From the NCBI GenBank assembly GCA_036770365.1, contig DAIPJH010000007.1, positions 1-64,000 on the forward strand: a DNA stretch of 64,000 nt, read 5' to 3'. The DNA is from DAIPJH01 sp036770365. GTDB lineage: Bacteria > Pseudomonadota > Alphaproteobacteria > Rickettsiales > UBA998. Below are positions 1 through 9,265 of the stretch, piece after piece; position 1 is the stretch's first letter, and the number at the start of each line of letters is the position of its first letter. The notes under the pieces were generated by a model that saw only the letters and a program-made list of their open reading frames with translations, did not search any database and was not told the DNA's origin. Both the position numbers and the translations under genes were made by a program.

Positions 1-15
1 TAATAGTGATTTGGA

Positions 16-1671
16 TTAGAAATCCATACCACCCATACCGCCCATACCACCCATGCCACCGCCCATACCGCCAGCAGAAGCTTTATTATCTTCTGGCTTG
101 TCGGCAATAAGAGCTTCAGTGGTGATCATCAGACCAGCCACAGACGCAGCGTCCTGAAGTGCGGTACGCACTACTTTGGTAGGGTCAATAATACCCGCCT
201 CGATAAGATCACAGTAATCAAGTTTCTGTGCATCAAAACCATAGTTGGTATCATCAGATTCAAGCAATTTACCCGCAACAACTGCGCCATCCAAACCAGC
301 GTTTTCAACAATTTGGCGGATTGGAGCTTGAAGCGCACGGCGAACAATGTTCACACCAGCACGTTGATCTTCATTCGCTACTTTGAGGTTATCAAGCGCA
401 GCAGAAGCATAAAGCAAAGTAGCACCGCCTCCTGGTACGATACCTTCTTCTACCGCAGCGCGGGTTGCATGAAGCGCATCGTCAACACGGTCTTTACGTT
501 CCTTCACTTCCACTTCAGATGAACCGCCTACTTTAAGAACAGCTACACCGCCAGAAAGTTTAGCAAGACGCTCTTGAAGTTTTTCACGATCGTAATCAGA
601 CGTGGTTTCTTCGATTTGCGCACGGATTTGACCACAACGTGATGCAATACCTGCTTTATCACCCGAACCATCAACGATAGTGGTATCTTCTTTGGTAATG
701 ACGACTTTTTTCGCAGTACCCAGAGAATCAACTCCTACATTTTCAAGCTTGATGCCAAGATCTTCGCTGATAACTTGACCACCCGTCAAGATAGCAATAT
801 CCTCTAACATTGCTTTACGGCGATCACCAAAACCTGGAGCTTTCACGGCAGCAACACGCAAACCACCACGAAGTTTGTTCACAACGAGGGTTGCAAGTGC
901 TTCACCTTCAACATCCTCTGCAATGATAAGCAAAGGACGCTGAGACTGAACCACTGCCTCAAGCAAAGGAAGGATCTGTTGAAGACCAGACAATTTTTTG
1001 TCGAAAAGAAGAATATAAGGACGCTCTAGTTCAACGGTCATTTTATCAGAATTGGTGATGAAATAAGGTGACAAATAGCCACGATCGAATTGCATACCTT
1101 CAACGGTCTCAAGCTCAAACGCCATGCCTTTAGCTTCTTCAACGGTGATAACACCCTCTTTGCCTACTTTTTGCATTGCTTCAGCAATTTTTTGACCAAT
1201 TTCAATATCACCATTCGCAGAAATCGTACCAACTTGTGCGATTTTCTCTTGTGATTCAATCGGCTGAGATTTTTTCTTAATAGCTTCAACCACAGCTTCC
1301 ACCGCAGCGTCAATTCCGCGTTTCAAATCCATAGGATTCAAACCCGCAGCAACCGCCTTAGAACCTTCACGCACGATGGCATAAGCAAGTACGGTAGAGG
1401 TAGTCGTACCATCACCCGCAATATCGTTTTGCTTAGATGCCACTTCACGCAGCATCATTGCGCCCATATTCTGAAACTTGTTTGGTAGATTGATCTCTTT
1501 TGCAACAGTTACACCATCTTTGGTGATGCGTGGCGCACCAAAAGATTTTTCAATCACCACGTTACGACCTTTAGGGCCTAAGGTTACTTTTACGGCATTT
1601 GCCAAAATCTCTGCACCTTCAAGCACAAGTGAACGTGCATCAGTACCAAAACGTAATTCTTTAGCAGACAT
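16..1671 (-). CDS. groEL: Chaperonin GroEL (Hsp60)
   Basis: This is the 60-kDa ATP-dependent chaperonin that folds proteins in a double heptameric ring capped by GroES, in the cytoplasm. At 551 aa it has the family length. The sequence carries the N-terminal MSAKELRFGTDAR start, the ATP-binding GDGTTT segment near residue 87 and a GGM-rich flexible tail ending GGMDF, typical of group I chaperonins. It lies 113 bases downstream of groES on the same strand, so the two form the usual groES-groEL operon, with a short hairpin in the intercistronic gap. Regulation is probably through the operator and promoter upstream of groES. Identification is certain. Confidence 0.98.
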   Translation of the reverse strand: MSAKELRFGTDARSLVLEGAEILANAVKVTLGPKGRNVVIEKSFGAPRITKDGVTVAKEINLPNKFQNMGAMMLREVASKQNDIAGDGTTTSTVLAYAIVREGSKAVAAGLNPMDLKRGIDAAVEAVVEAIKKKSQPIESQEKIAQVGTISANGDIEIGQKIAEAMQKVGKEGVITVEEAKGMAFELETVEGMQFDRGYLSPYFITNSDKMTVELERPYILLFDKKLSGLQQILPLLEAVVQSQRPLLIIAEDVEGEALATLVVNKLRGGLRVAAVKAPGFGDRRKAMLEDIAILTGGQVISEDLGIKLENVGVDSLGTAKKVVITKEDTTIVDGSGDKAGIASRCGQIRAQIEETTSDYDREKLQERLAKLSGGVAVLKVGGSSEVEVKERKDRVDDALHATRAAVEEGIVPGGGATLLYASAALDNLKVANEDQRAGVNIVRRALQAPIRQIVENAGLDGAVVAGKLLESDDTNYGFDAQKLDYCDLIEAGIIDPTKVVRTALQDAASVAGLMITTEALIADKPEDNKASAGGMGGGMGGMGGMGGMDF

Positions 1672-1749
1672 AGTTTTTCTCCAATATATATTTGTTTGTG
1701 TACGTTATCACACCAGCAAAAGCTAGTATCCAGAGGATAACCACTCCAG

Positions 1750-1769
1750 ATTCCAGCTTTCGCTGGAAT
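1750..1769. repeat. Short palindrome in the groES-groEL gap
   Basis: Arms ATTCCAGC and GCTGGAAT are perfectly complementary around a 4-base loop (TTTC), followed by GACAAGATC. A similar core, TCGCTAGAATGACAAG, occurs near 11842. This looks like a member of a small interspersed palindromic repeat family inserted between groES and groEL. It could form an RNA hairpin in the operon transcript and affect mRNA stability, but there is no T-run, so it is not an intrinsic terminator. Confidence 0.5.
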
Positions 1770-1784
1770 GACAAGATCAAAAGA

Positions 1785-2099
1785 TTAAGCAGCTTTTTTC
1801 GCCATATCAGAATCTTCAACAATTGCAATGATGTCAGATTCTTTCATGATGAGTAGCTCTTCACCGTCAACTTTAACTTCCGTACCAGCCCATTTGCCGA
1901 ACAACACCACATCACCCACTTTTACACAAAGTGGAACGAGTTTGCCGTTTTCATCACGCGCACCTTCACCGCAAGCGATGATAAGTGCCTGCATTGGTTT
2001 TTCTTTTGCAGTATCGGGGATGATAATGCCGCCTTTGGTTTTCTCTTCTTGTTCCAAACGACGTACGAGTACGCGATCATATAATGGCTTAATTTTCAT
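1785..2099 (-). CDS. groES: Co-chaperonin GroES (Hsp10)
   Basis: GroES is the heptameric lid of the GroEL chamber. The 104-aa protein starts MKIKPLYDRVLVRR, the typical N-terminal beta strand, and contains the mobile-loop region EEKTKGGIIIPDTAKEKP that docks on GroEL. The C-terminus ends DSDMAKKAA, a few residues longer than the classical 97-aa form. It is the first gene of the groES-groEL operon. Upstream at 2140-2195 lie an inverted repeat resembling CIRCE and a promoter-like pair of hexamers. Confidence 0.98.
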   Translation of the reverse strand: MKIKPLYDRVLVRRLEQEEKTKGGIIIPDTAKEKPMQALIIACGEGARDENGKLVPLCVKVGDVVLFGKWAGTEVKVDGEELLIMKESDIIAIVEDSDMAKKAA

Positions 2100-2139
2100 G
2101 GTTCACTCCCTAAAATTCGAACAGTTTCATTCAGAATAG

Positions 2140-2160
2140 ACGCTCTCTATTTCTGAGCGT
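2140..2160 (-). promoter_or_regulatory. CIRCE-like inverted repeat upstream of groES
   Basis: ACGCTC, nine bases, GAGCGT: six-base perfect arms with the CTC-N9-GAG core and spacing of the HrcA operator CIRCE, whose consensus is TTAGCACTC-N9-GAGTGCTAA. The outer arm positions diverge from consensus. It sits between a promoter-like sequence and the groES start, where HrcA repression of groESL normally acts. I infer an HrcA operator; the divergence makes this moderate rather than firm. Confidence 0.55.
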
Positions 2161-2166
2161 GAGGGA

Positions 2167-2195
2167 GATATAGGCTAGTTAGCGCGGCTTTCAAG
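2167..2195 (-). promoter_or_regulatory. Probable groESL promoter (heat-shock-like)
   Basis: On the minus strand CTTGAAA (2195-2189) is followed 14 bases later by CCTATATC (2174-2167). CTTGAAA with a C-rich TAT-type -10 element resembles alphaproteobacterial RpoH promoters; TTGAAA with TATAT would also pass as a sigma-70 promoter. It lies immediately upstream of the CIRCE-like repeat, so dual control by RpoH and HrcA is plausible. Confidence 0.5.
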
Positions 2196-2255
2196 AGCAG
2201 AAAACCATTTTACGAACATTTTTTTCAAAAAAAGTGCTATTTTTACATCGAGCCT

Positions 2256-3908
2256 TTACGACAAAGCAGCAGATGCGCCACCGCGTCCCGTACCACTGAT
2301 GATATGTTGCAACCACTGAGGACGTTCCTTATCCAGAATATCTTGAGCATTTTTTTCACATTCGGCAATTTGAGAACGAAGATTTTCTACAACAGGCTCA
2401 ACTTGCTGACCTTGCCAATGCATATCTTGCCCAACATCTATATAACCACAGCGACACTCTATTTCATGAGCAAATCCCTCTAAGACTGCATCACAAAGAG
2501 TTTGACTCTTTACACCAAGTAACAGCGGAATAAGACGGGATTGTTGCTTTGTGATACGCGCTTCTTCTGCTTCAATATCCATTGTCTTTAGCTTTTCACC
2601 ATCCACAAAAGGATTGTCCGCATTCTCATGCTGGATATGTTGTAACAACATAAACTGTGCGTGTACTTTTGCTAGATCTTGCCAAACAGAACGAATTGTA
2701 GGAGCAACACCAACTTCAAGCGCAGAAGCATCGCATAGCCCTAACAATGTATTGACATACCCCGCGACTTTTGCAGAGTCCTCATATTTTCCTTTCGCCG
2801 CAAGATCTATCACTGCGGGCGCAATTTCAAATTCGAGAATATCTTGAGGAATATCTTTGGTTAGTATATGGAATAGATTTTTGGACGCATTTTTAGCTCG
2901 CAGAAAACTTATATCTACTTCCGCTGCCTTATCTGAAGCCAAGCCACAACGTTCTTCAAAATTCCCCATCAATCTTTCGCCTATTTTATGAAAATACGCC
3001 AGCATGTCCCGACAGTATGCAGATGTAGCATCCTCTTTACTATCAGATAACACACTAAGATAACGCTGCGCAGCCGCGCAGTTTACGGCAAATTGCTCAA
3101 GCACAGCATGTGAATATTCTACTTGGTGGATACTCACCTCTTCCTCTTGTTGGTAAGAAGCCATCTGTAAACTAGTACGCAACATGTCCTCGCGCATTAA
3201 CTCCTTCGCCGCCGCCGCATGCATTGCTACATATTTCTTCAGCGCAGGACACTCTGCTAGATCAGTAAAAACTTGATCACACATTCTATCTAACGTCGCC
3301 GTATGCTCACTTATCTTCTCAACATCGATGGCAACAGACTTTCCATAACTTTCAATCAATGTACGTTGTATCTCGTCAAAGCGAGCATCTTGCAATATAT
3401 GCTGTTTTAGATACATCGCCAATGCAAGTGTTTCAGGCTTAATCGCGTTTCCATCCGCGTCTTTTTTCTTCAATGAGGTACTGATGGTTTGCAACTGAAT
3501 ATCCTCAGGAACATTACGCAACACATGCTGCGTCATCTGACGGATAATAGCTGATGCAGACTGCGATGCGTCCAATTCACACCCGTTTGCAACAAAATCT
3601 TTCTGCCTTTTATCGAGAATCCTTTGATTACTCTTCTGCGCCTTCTGTTGCATAATATCGAGAAGCTCACCAATATCATAAGGTTGATTATCATGCGCCA
3701 TTTTGTTCATATTAACCGCCGCGATAGTTCCTTGTGACAACAGCAATCCAACCTGCTGCATCATATGGATATACGCCCCTGCTGTTGCCTCATCCTCAAA
3801 CTCATGCGATGCTTCTCGCAATTCCTCCTGCGCGATCGCAATATGCGCTAACGTGTCGGCACACCGCTTCACATAGTCATCATGAGGTATTATGTGTTTT
3901 TCTATCAT
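2256..3908 (-). CDS. Unknown large helical protein (550 aa)
   Basis: I do not recognise a family. The 550-aa product has no signal peptide or membrane segment, and looks almost entirely alpha-helical: Ala, Glu, Gln and Lys rich with many Met and His residues and scattered Cys. The start MIEKHIIPHDDY is the first Met of the frame. It follows the 284-aa unknown gene at 3935-4789 by 26 bases on the same strand, so the two are probably co-transcribed. Base composition is like the neighbours. Possible roles (cytosolic scaffold, secreted effector) cannot be decided from the sequence. Confidence 0.8.
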   Translation of the reverse strand: MIEKHIIPHDDYVKRCADTLAHIAIAQEELREASHEFEDEATAGAYIHMMQQVGLLLSQGTIAAVNMNKMAHDNQPYDIGELLDIMQQKAQKSNQRILDKRQKDFVANGCELDASQSASAIIRQMTQHVLRNVPEDIQLQTISTSLKKKDADGNAIKPETLALAMYLKQHILQDARFDEIQRTLIESYGKSVAIDVEKISEHTATLDRMCDQVFTDLAECPALKKYVAMHAAAAKELMREDMLRTSLQMASYQQEEEVSIHQVEYSHAVLEQFAVNCAAAQRYLSVLSDSKEDATSAYCRDMLAYFHKIGERLMGNFEERCGLASDKAAEVDISFLRAKNASKNLFHILTKDIPQDILEFEIAPAVIDLAAKGKYEDSAKVAGYVNTLLGLCDASALEVGVAPTIRSVWQDLAKVHAQFMLLQHIQHENADNPFVDGEKLKTMDIEAEEARITKQQSRLIPLLLGVKSQTLCDAVLEGFAHEIECRCGYIDVGQDMHWQGQQVEPVVENLRSQIAECEKNAQDILDKERPQWLQHIISGTGRGGASAALS

Positions 3909-3934
3909 AGAAAATGCTTTATCTTATGAATATA

Positions 3935-4789
3935 TTAACGCGTGACGGTCGCGTTAGAGCCATTATCGCCACGGACATATTTTTGATATGCATCCCGCTC
4001 TATATGACGATAAAGCTCTGAACTTTCTACTAAACTTTGTATGTTCTTTACAAGTTCAGGTGATGTCAACAAAGGACTAGAAAACTGATAACCTAACATC
4101 TTATAATCGCTTTTACTATAGCGATTGCGGGCATAATCCACTAACATGGCAGCTCCACCAAATACGGTCGCCACACGATCAGCACCATCATTACGCTCCA
4201 CATCATCAGAACGCCGCACTCCATTCTTATCAGAGGACGTCCAGTTTTTTGTATATTCCCCAACTGAACCACCCACAACTTTAGTGGCTACATATGTTTT
4301 TCCACCTGTCACAATGGAATGAAGCAGATCTCTTCGAACACCATCTGTACCACCAAGCTCTTTTAACGGTTTTTCTGCACATGCGTTCACGGAGGTCGCA
4401 GCGCTGTCTTTAATGGTAGATAATAATTGATAATCTTGTGTTGTATAATCAACCATCGCACGTAACAGCACATTACCCTGCCGATTTCCAAGCTCATGTA
4501 ACACGATTTTACTAAATGTCTCAATATCAGGTTTTCGTCCGCCTCGTCCAACCAGACACGCATTCACAATGCCGTGTAGCACTTCCGCAGAATATAACTC
4601 CTGCGCTTTATGAGTGAAATCTTTAGGCACTCCAAATCCAGCTTTAAAATTATATTCTGCGACTACTTGCCTTTTTGCCACCAGATCAGATTCCACACCA
4701 ATCAAAATAGCATTAATCAGTGCTTCTTGCGACATGGCGTCCTGCGTTGACGCAGCATCAATGGTGGTATGAGGTGTTTTATCTATCAT
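3935..4789 (-). CDS. Unknown protein (284 aa)
   Basis: No family recognised. The 284-aa product is soluble, Ala/Ser/Thr rich and largely helical, with a Gly-rich middle segment around residues 165-180 (VTGGKTYVATKVVGGSVGEY) that could be a loop or short beta region. It ends in a polar Asn/Thr-rich tail (NGSNATVTR). It is upstream of, and only 26 bases from, the 550-aa unknown gene, suggesting a two-gene unit. It is transcribed divergently from the uracil-DNA glycosylase, with 69 bases between the starts. Confidence 0.8.
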   Translation of the reverse strand: MIDKTPHTTIDAASTQDAMSQEALINAILIGVESDLVAKRQVVAEYNFKAGFGVPKDFTHKAQELYSAEVLHGIVNACLVGRGGRKPDIETFSKIVLHELGNRQGNVLLRAMVDYTTQDYQLLSTIKDSAATSVNACAEKPLKELGGTDGVRRDLLHSIVTGGKTYVATKVVGGSVGEYTKNWTSSDKNGVRRSDDVERNDGADRVATVFGGAAMLVDYARNRYSKSDYKMLGYQFSSPLLTSPELVKNIQSLVESSELYRHIERDAYQKYVRGDNGSNATVTR

Positions 4790-4858
4790 GGTTTTTTCTT
4801 TTTATGTTGCACACAGAATGATTCATTCTAATCTATACCGTAACTTCGTGACAAATTC

Positions 4859-5512
4859 ATGACGATATCAAAATTTATGGCTTTATTTCTTCCTCCACCG
4901 CACTGCCCTCTTTGCCCGCGACTTGTTGCATTTCGAGATACGAATGCACATGAATATCCAAGCTTTTTCAATGGGGCTGTACCATCCTTTGGTGAGCTTA
5001 ATGCAAAACTGTTGGTGGTTGGACTTGCACCTGGACTCAAAGGTGCGAACCAGACAGGGCGTCCTTTTACGGGGGATTATGCGGGAGATGTCCTCTATCC
5101 AGCTTTACTTAAACATGGGCTAGCACAAGGTAATTATGGACGTATCAAGGAGGACGGTTTTACACTCATCAATACACGCATCACCAACGCCGTACGCTGC
5201 GTACCACCTGAGAACAAACCTGAAACATCGGAAATCATCATGTGTAATAATTTTCTAACGCAGGAAATTGCCGCCATGCCTAACCTCAAGGTCATCTTAT
5301 CGCTCGGTGGTATCTCCCACAAAGCCGTACTCAAAGCTTTAAAACTCAAAGCCTCAATCTATCCTTTTATGCATGGCAAAGAACATAAGGCGGGCAACAT
5401 TACCTTACTCGCAAGCTACCACACCTCACGCTATAATGTGAACACAGGTAAACTAACGTTTGATATGTTTGATGAGATTGTTCAGCAGGCAAAAGAGTTA
5501 TTGTTATGCTAA
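4859..5512 (+). CDS. Uracil-DNA glycosylase, family 5 (UdgB-type)
   Basis: A base-excision repair enzyme removing uracil, and in this family also hypoxanthine and other deaminated bases, from DNA. Motif A is GLAPGLKGANQTGRPFTGD near residues 60-78, matching the family 5 pattern GLAPG-GANRTGR-FTGD rather than family 4. Motif B is SYHTSRYNVNTGKLT near the C-terminus. Cysteines CPLC at about residues 16-19, and two more at RCVPP and MCNNF, fit the four ligands of the iron-sulfur cluster of this family. At 217 aa it is within family size. It is a single gene, convergent with argD. Confidence 0.88.
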   Translation: MTISKFMALFLPPPHCPLCPRLVAFRDTNAHEYPSFFNGAVPSFGELNAKLLVVGLAPGLKGANQTGRPFTGDYAGDVLYPALLKHGLAQGNYGRIKEDGFTLINTRITNAVRCVPPENKPETSEIIMCNNFLTQEIAAMPNLKVILSLGGISHKAVLKALKLKASIYPFMHGKEHKAGNITLLASYHTSRYNVNTGKLTFDMFDEIVQQAKELLLC

Positions 5513-5561
5513 GCGTAGCGACCCGAAAAACGTAAGCTAAAATCTAGAAGTAAGATGCCAC

Positions 5562-6749
5562 TTACAATTGGCAAAGCTTAGCAGAAACCAGCCGCAAAAT
5601 ACTCAACGCCTCATTCACTTCTTGCTCACGCGCAATCAACGGCGGTAAAATCCTCACCACATCAGACACCGAAGGCGCAACCAACAAACCTTCTGTACGA
5701 AGCCGCGCAGTATATTCATGTTTAATATCTGGATTTACAAACTGTAACCCAAGCATCATCCCCACGCCGCGCACAGACTCATAAAGCATGGGAAAATCTT
5801 GTGTAAGTTCAAATAGCCCTGCTTTGAGCGCACCACCTACTTGAGTGACAGCATACAAAAAGCCTTCACTTTGAACTACCTTCAGTGTGGCGAGTCCCAC
5901 CGCCATCGCCAGAGGATTTCCGCCGTAGGTTGAGCCATGCATCCCCGCCTTTAGGCCTTCCGATGCCTTATTACTCAGTAGTACCGCCGCCAACGGAAAC
6001 CCACTACCAATACCTTTGGCAGAACTCATCATATCAGGTGCGATGCCTGCGGCTTCATACGCATAAAGCTGTCCTGTGCGCCCATAGCCACACTGAATTT
6101 CATCCAAACAGAGTAAAACCCCATATTTAGTGGCAATCTCTCGCGCTTTACGCAGATAATCTGCGCTATGCACACGCACCCCACCCTCACCTTGGATGGT
6201 CTCCAACATGATCGCTGCCGTATCTGGCGTGATAGCAGCTTCAAGTGCATGCGCATCATTAAACGCAACGACATCAAACCCGTCTAGCAATGTGCCGAAC
6301 CCAAGCTTACTTGCAGGATTACTACAGGCGGATAACGCACCCATCGTCCGCCCATGAAATGCACCATCCGCAACGATAATACGAGTACGGTTCACATCTC
6401 CACGTGCAAAATGATAGTGACGAATGAATTTTATCATCCCCTCCACAGCTTCTGTGCCAGAAGAACAAAAAAATACTTGGTCAGCAAAATCAACCGCTTC
6501 CACCAGCGCACGCGAAAAATCAATGAGCGGTTGATTATAAAAAAGATTAGCGCAGTGCCAGAGTTGCTCAGATTGTGATGTGAGTGTAGCCACTAGCGCG
6601 GGATGCGCATGACCAAGCGAACATGTCGCAATCCCAGAGGCAAAATCAAGATAAGACCGCCCTGAGTCATCCCACAGATACGCCCCCTCGCCGCGCACCA
6701 TCGTCACGTCATTACGTCGGTAAACAGGAAGTAGCGGTGCATGTACCAT
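5562..6749 (-). CDS. argD: Acetylornithine aminotransferase family, PLP-dependent
   Basis: A class III aminotransferase that converts N-acetylglutamate semialdehyde to N-acetylornithine in arginine synthesis, and may also act in lysine synthesis. The 395-aa length is standard. It contains the Gly-rich GTEAVEGMIKF segment, LCLDEIQCGYGRTG with the Asp that binds the PLP pyridine nitrogen, and SSAKGIGSGFPL with the Schiff-base Lys. Together with argG at the end of the window it supports a working arginine pathway. No argF follows it, unlike many alphaproteobacteria. The start has no clear ribosome-binding site. Confidence 0.92.
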   Translation of the reverse strand: MVHAPLLPVYRRNDVTMVRGEGAYLWDDSGRSYLDFASGIATCSLGHAHPALVATLTSQSEQLWHCANLFYNQPLIDFSRALVEAVDFADQVFFCSSGTEAVEGMIKFIRHYHFARGDVNRTRIIVADGAFHGRTMGALSACSNPASKLGFGTLLDGFDVVAFNDAHALEAAITPDTAAIMLETIQGEGGVRVHSADYLRKAREIATKYGVLLCLDEIQCGYGRTGQLYAYEAAGIAPDMMSSAKGIGSGFPLAAVLLSNKASEGLKAGMHGSTYGGNPLAMAVGLATLKVVQSEGFLYAVTQVGGALKAGLFELTQDFPMLYESVRGVGMMLGLQFVNPDIKHEYTARLRTEGLLVAPSVSDVVRILPPLIAREQEVNEALSILRLVSAKLCQL

Positions 6750-6835
6750 ATGCGATAAGCCCTTAAAAAGCCTTCAAATCAGGGCGCGGATTATGGGGAG
6801 ATGACATATACGTGTCAAGATGATATAATTGCCTC

Positions 6836-7444
6836 ATGATTGGTACAGAAAAAAAACAGCCGACTCCATCTAATCTTCCAACTGGCATGCAAGCTATTTT
6901 GGATGATATTGCTGGTATGGAAGAACACCCAAGACTAAGAAATCATTTTAAAAACAACATTCCTGTTCTCCGCCATCAATGCGAATCATATCTTCGCAAA
7001 CACCCAAAAAACAAAGATTTCATATATGCAGCCTTACTCACAGGGTTGATGCGCTATAATGGCATGGATGAGACCGCTGTTGCAGAAAACATGAATCGTT
7101 TTGTGCATGCGCATGGCGAATTTCTTGCTAAAAACTTTAAGGCAGAAGATATAACACCCCTGCTTGTCGCCTATACACAACCTGAACAATCTCGCCCCAT
7201 CCATCATAAACTTGATCCTGAGTTGGTTGCTGCTATGCATCAAGTGCTTATTCGCCATTGCTTTAGCCTTGCACCACTTCTTTCGGGGTATGAGGTCTTG
7301 GATATTGGATTTGGCATGCAACCACCCCCCGCTATCAGCACAGGAAAGCCTGCTCAGGAAGAACAAAACGCACGCAAAACCTTAGAACTGCTTGAATTAT
7401 GTGCAGAAGGCGCAAAAATTTTGCACAAAGGATTTCGCCGTTAA
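6836..7444 (+). CDS. Unknown soluble protein (202 aa)
   Basis: A 202-aa product that I cannot place in a family. It is helical, rich in His, Leu and Asn, with no signal or membrane segment. The stretch from about residue 60 to 100 (IYAALLTGLMRYNGMDE and following) reads like a small helical bundle. It is divergent from argD, 86 bases between starts, and its stop is 4 bases from the convergent ABC-2 permease gene. Codon use matches neighbours, so I take it as a real gene of unknown function. Confidence 0.75.
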   Translation: MIGTEKKQPTPSNLPTGMQAILDDIAGMEEHPRLRNHFKNNIPVLRHQCESYLRKHPKNKDFIYAALLTGLMRYNGMDETAVAENMNRFVHAHGEFLAKNFKAEDITPLLVAYTQPEQSRPIHHKLDPELVAAMHQVLIRHCFSLAPLLSGYEVLDIGFGMQPPPAISTGKPAQEEQNARKTLELLELCAEGAKILHKGFRR

Positions 7445-7448
7445 TATG

Positions 7449-8243
7449 CTAACCCTTTAACCGCCAACCTTTTGCCATTAGGCGTTGCACCAACAAATAA
7501 AGCACCACATTGGTCACCAGCAACACTGCCATACCAAGCTGTGGGTTTGCCTCCTGCACACCTGTCATCGCATAACGAAAACCATCAATCATATAAAAGA
7601 AAGGATTAACATTGCTAATCACAGCCCAAAAAGGCGGCAGATCATGTACCGAATAAAACGTACCAGAGAGAAAAGAGAGAGGCGTAATGACATAGTTAGT
7701 AAACGCAGCAAGCTGATCAAACGCATTAGCAATAATTCCACCAATCATGCCAATCAACGCCAGCATCATACTCGATGCCACCAAGAAAAAGAAGGCTGTT
7801 AACGGAGAATACATGGTGAATGGCACGAATACATACACCGCCACTAAAGACATCACAGCGACCACAAGACCACGCGTGATACCACCTGCAACCATGGCAG
7901 CAGTAATCTCTCCCGCGCTCAGTGGCGGCATTAAAATATCCACAATCACCCCCTGAATCTTCATTAAAATCAACGACGATGAAGTGTTAGCAAAAGCGTT
8001 TTGCACCACCGCCATCATGACCAAACCAGGAGCAATGAATTGATGAAAATGCATCCCATGAATGATGCGAGCATTACCGCCAAGCGCGAGTGTCAATACC
8101 GCGAGAAACAACAGCGACGTGATCACAGGTGCAAGCACCGTCTGATTCCATACTTTGAAGAAACGTAAGCATTCACGCCTATAGAGCGTCCACGCACCCA
8201 ACCAGTTAATATCGAACATTAGAGTGGAATTTTTTTGAGTCAT
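7449..8243 (-). CDS. ABC-2 type transporter permease
   Basis: Inner-membrane permease of the ABC-2 family (264 aa) with about six transmembrane segments. The N-terminal region reads WTLYRRECLRFFKVWNQTV, the usual amphipathic lead-in, and the C-terminal part has the family pattern TPLSFLSGTFYSVHDLPP followed by NVNPFFYMIDGFRYA. Relatives export polysaccharides, drugs or lipids. No ATPase gene lies next to it here, so the partner must be elsewhere or the gene has been separated from it; the substrate cannot be told. It starts close to tRNA-Cys. Confidence 0.88.
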   Translation of the reverse strand: MTQKNSTLMFDINWLGAWTLYRRECLRFFKVWNQTVLAPVITSLLFLAVLTLALGGNARIIHGMHFHQFIAPGLVMMAVVQNAFANTSSSLILMKIQGVIVDILMPPLSAGEITAAMVAGGITRGLVVAVMSLVAVYVFVPFTMYSPLTAFFFLVASSMMLALIGMIGGIIANAFDQLAAFTNYVITPLSFLSGTFYSVHDLPPFWAVISNVNPFFYMIDGFRYAMTGVQEANPQLGMAVLLVTNVVLYLLVQRLMAKGWRLKG

Positions 8244-8280
8244 GCTATCGCTTTATGAGGTCAGAGCTTCAGCGGAAAAT

Positions 8281-8354
8281 TGGAGGCCAGAGTCGGAATC
8301 GAACCGACGATCTGGGATTTGCAGTCCCGTGCATTACCACTTTGCTATCCGGCC
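8281..8354 (-). tRNA. tRNA-Cys (GCA)
   Basis: The minus strand folds as a complete tRNA: acceptor GGCCGGA pairing with TCTGGCC (one G-U pair), a short D-arm, an anticodon loop CTGCAAA with anticodon GCA, the T-arm GTCGGTTCGATTCCGAC, discriminator T and an encoded CCA. Length is 74 nt. Confidence 0.96.
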
Positions 8355-8538
8355 ATTTCACGTCATTTTGTATTCACAATCTGTCGCAAGGCGCGGAATA
8401 TAACCTAGCATAAGAATTGGTCAAGTATTTAATTTGCCTACACAACACTCTTTCGCCCACCACTAACCACTAGACAAACCCACCTTAAGCAGTGTAGTAA
8501 TCTCGCCAGAATACCGCCTTCATCTTATATATCGGGAT

Positions 8539-9207
8539 ATGCTTATGCCTCAGAACCTTGCGACCACAATGATCAAAAGCCAGCTTGAGACCAATAACAT
8601 TCTGGATACGCGTATCTGTGAAGCATTTGAAACCGTTAAACGTGATGATTTTGCTCCTGCAAGCTTTAAAAATGCGTCCTATGCCGATGCGGCAATTTCA
8701 GTCTCTTCAGGGCGCGCCATGAGTGAACCGCTAACGCTTGCTCGTCTCCTCACCGCAGCGCAGGTAAAACCCGATGATACGGTATTGCTGATAGGTGATG
8801 CCACAGGCTACACTGCCAGCATTCTTGCAAAACTAACAGAAAAAGTTATCGTACTTGAAGAAGAATCTGCGATTGCAGACACCATCAGAAAACATTGCCG
8901 ATCTCACAAGAACATTACTGTGACCGAAGCTTCATGGGCAGCAAAACCAGTACAAAAGATCACATGTGACGTCATACTCATCGAAGGCGGTGCAGAAGTG
9001 CTGCCTATGTGGATGAGTACAGCGTTAAACGATGGTGGACGCATCATTTATGTGGAAAGTAAAACGGTTCGCCCCGACTCTGATTCAGGCCTAGGACTTC
9101 TTACTAAACTTGTTAAAAATGATACAGTATTAGAAAAAACCACCTACGAAGATGTTTTCATTCAACGTTTATCAACATTTAATAAAGTGACAGGCTTTAT
9201 ATTCTAG
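8539..9207 (+). CDS. Pcm-like (protein-L-isoaspartate O-methyltransferase family) protein
   Basis: A 222-aa SAM-dependent methyltransferase of the protein-L-isoaspartate methyltransferase fold. Residues 1-60 show the family's N-terminal helix and the FVP-like element DDFAPASFKNASYAD. The SAM-binding glycine motif reads LLIGDATGYTASIL, degenerate against the canonical D-G-GTGY motif, so repair activity is doubtful. In alphaproteobacteria a divergent member of this family regularly sits in front of tolC, and here too it is followed after 58 bases by the TolC gene. Start could be ATG 8539 or ATG 8545. Confidence 0.82.
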   Translation: MLMPQNLATTMIKSQLETNNILDTRICEAFETVKRDDFAPASFKNASYADAAISVSSGRAMSEPLTLARLLTAAQVKPDDTVLLIGDATGYTASILAKLTEKVIVLEEESAIADTIRKHCRSHKNITVTEASWAAKPVQKITCDVILIEGGAEVLPMWMSTALNDGGRIIYVESKTVRPDSDSGLGLLTKLVKNDTVLEKTTYEDVFIQRLSTFNKVTGFIF

Positions 9208-9265
9208 CCTAAATTATGTTTTTTATCTATTAAGATACATCTAAATAGTATTTCAGGAGAAACCC

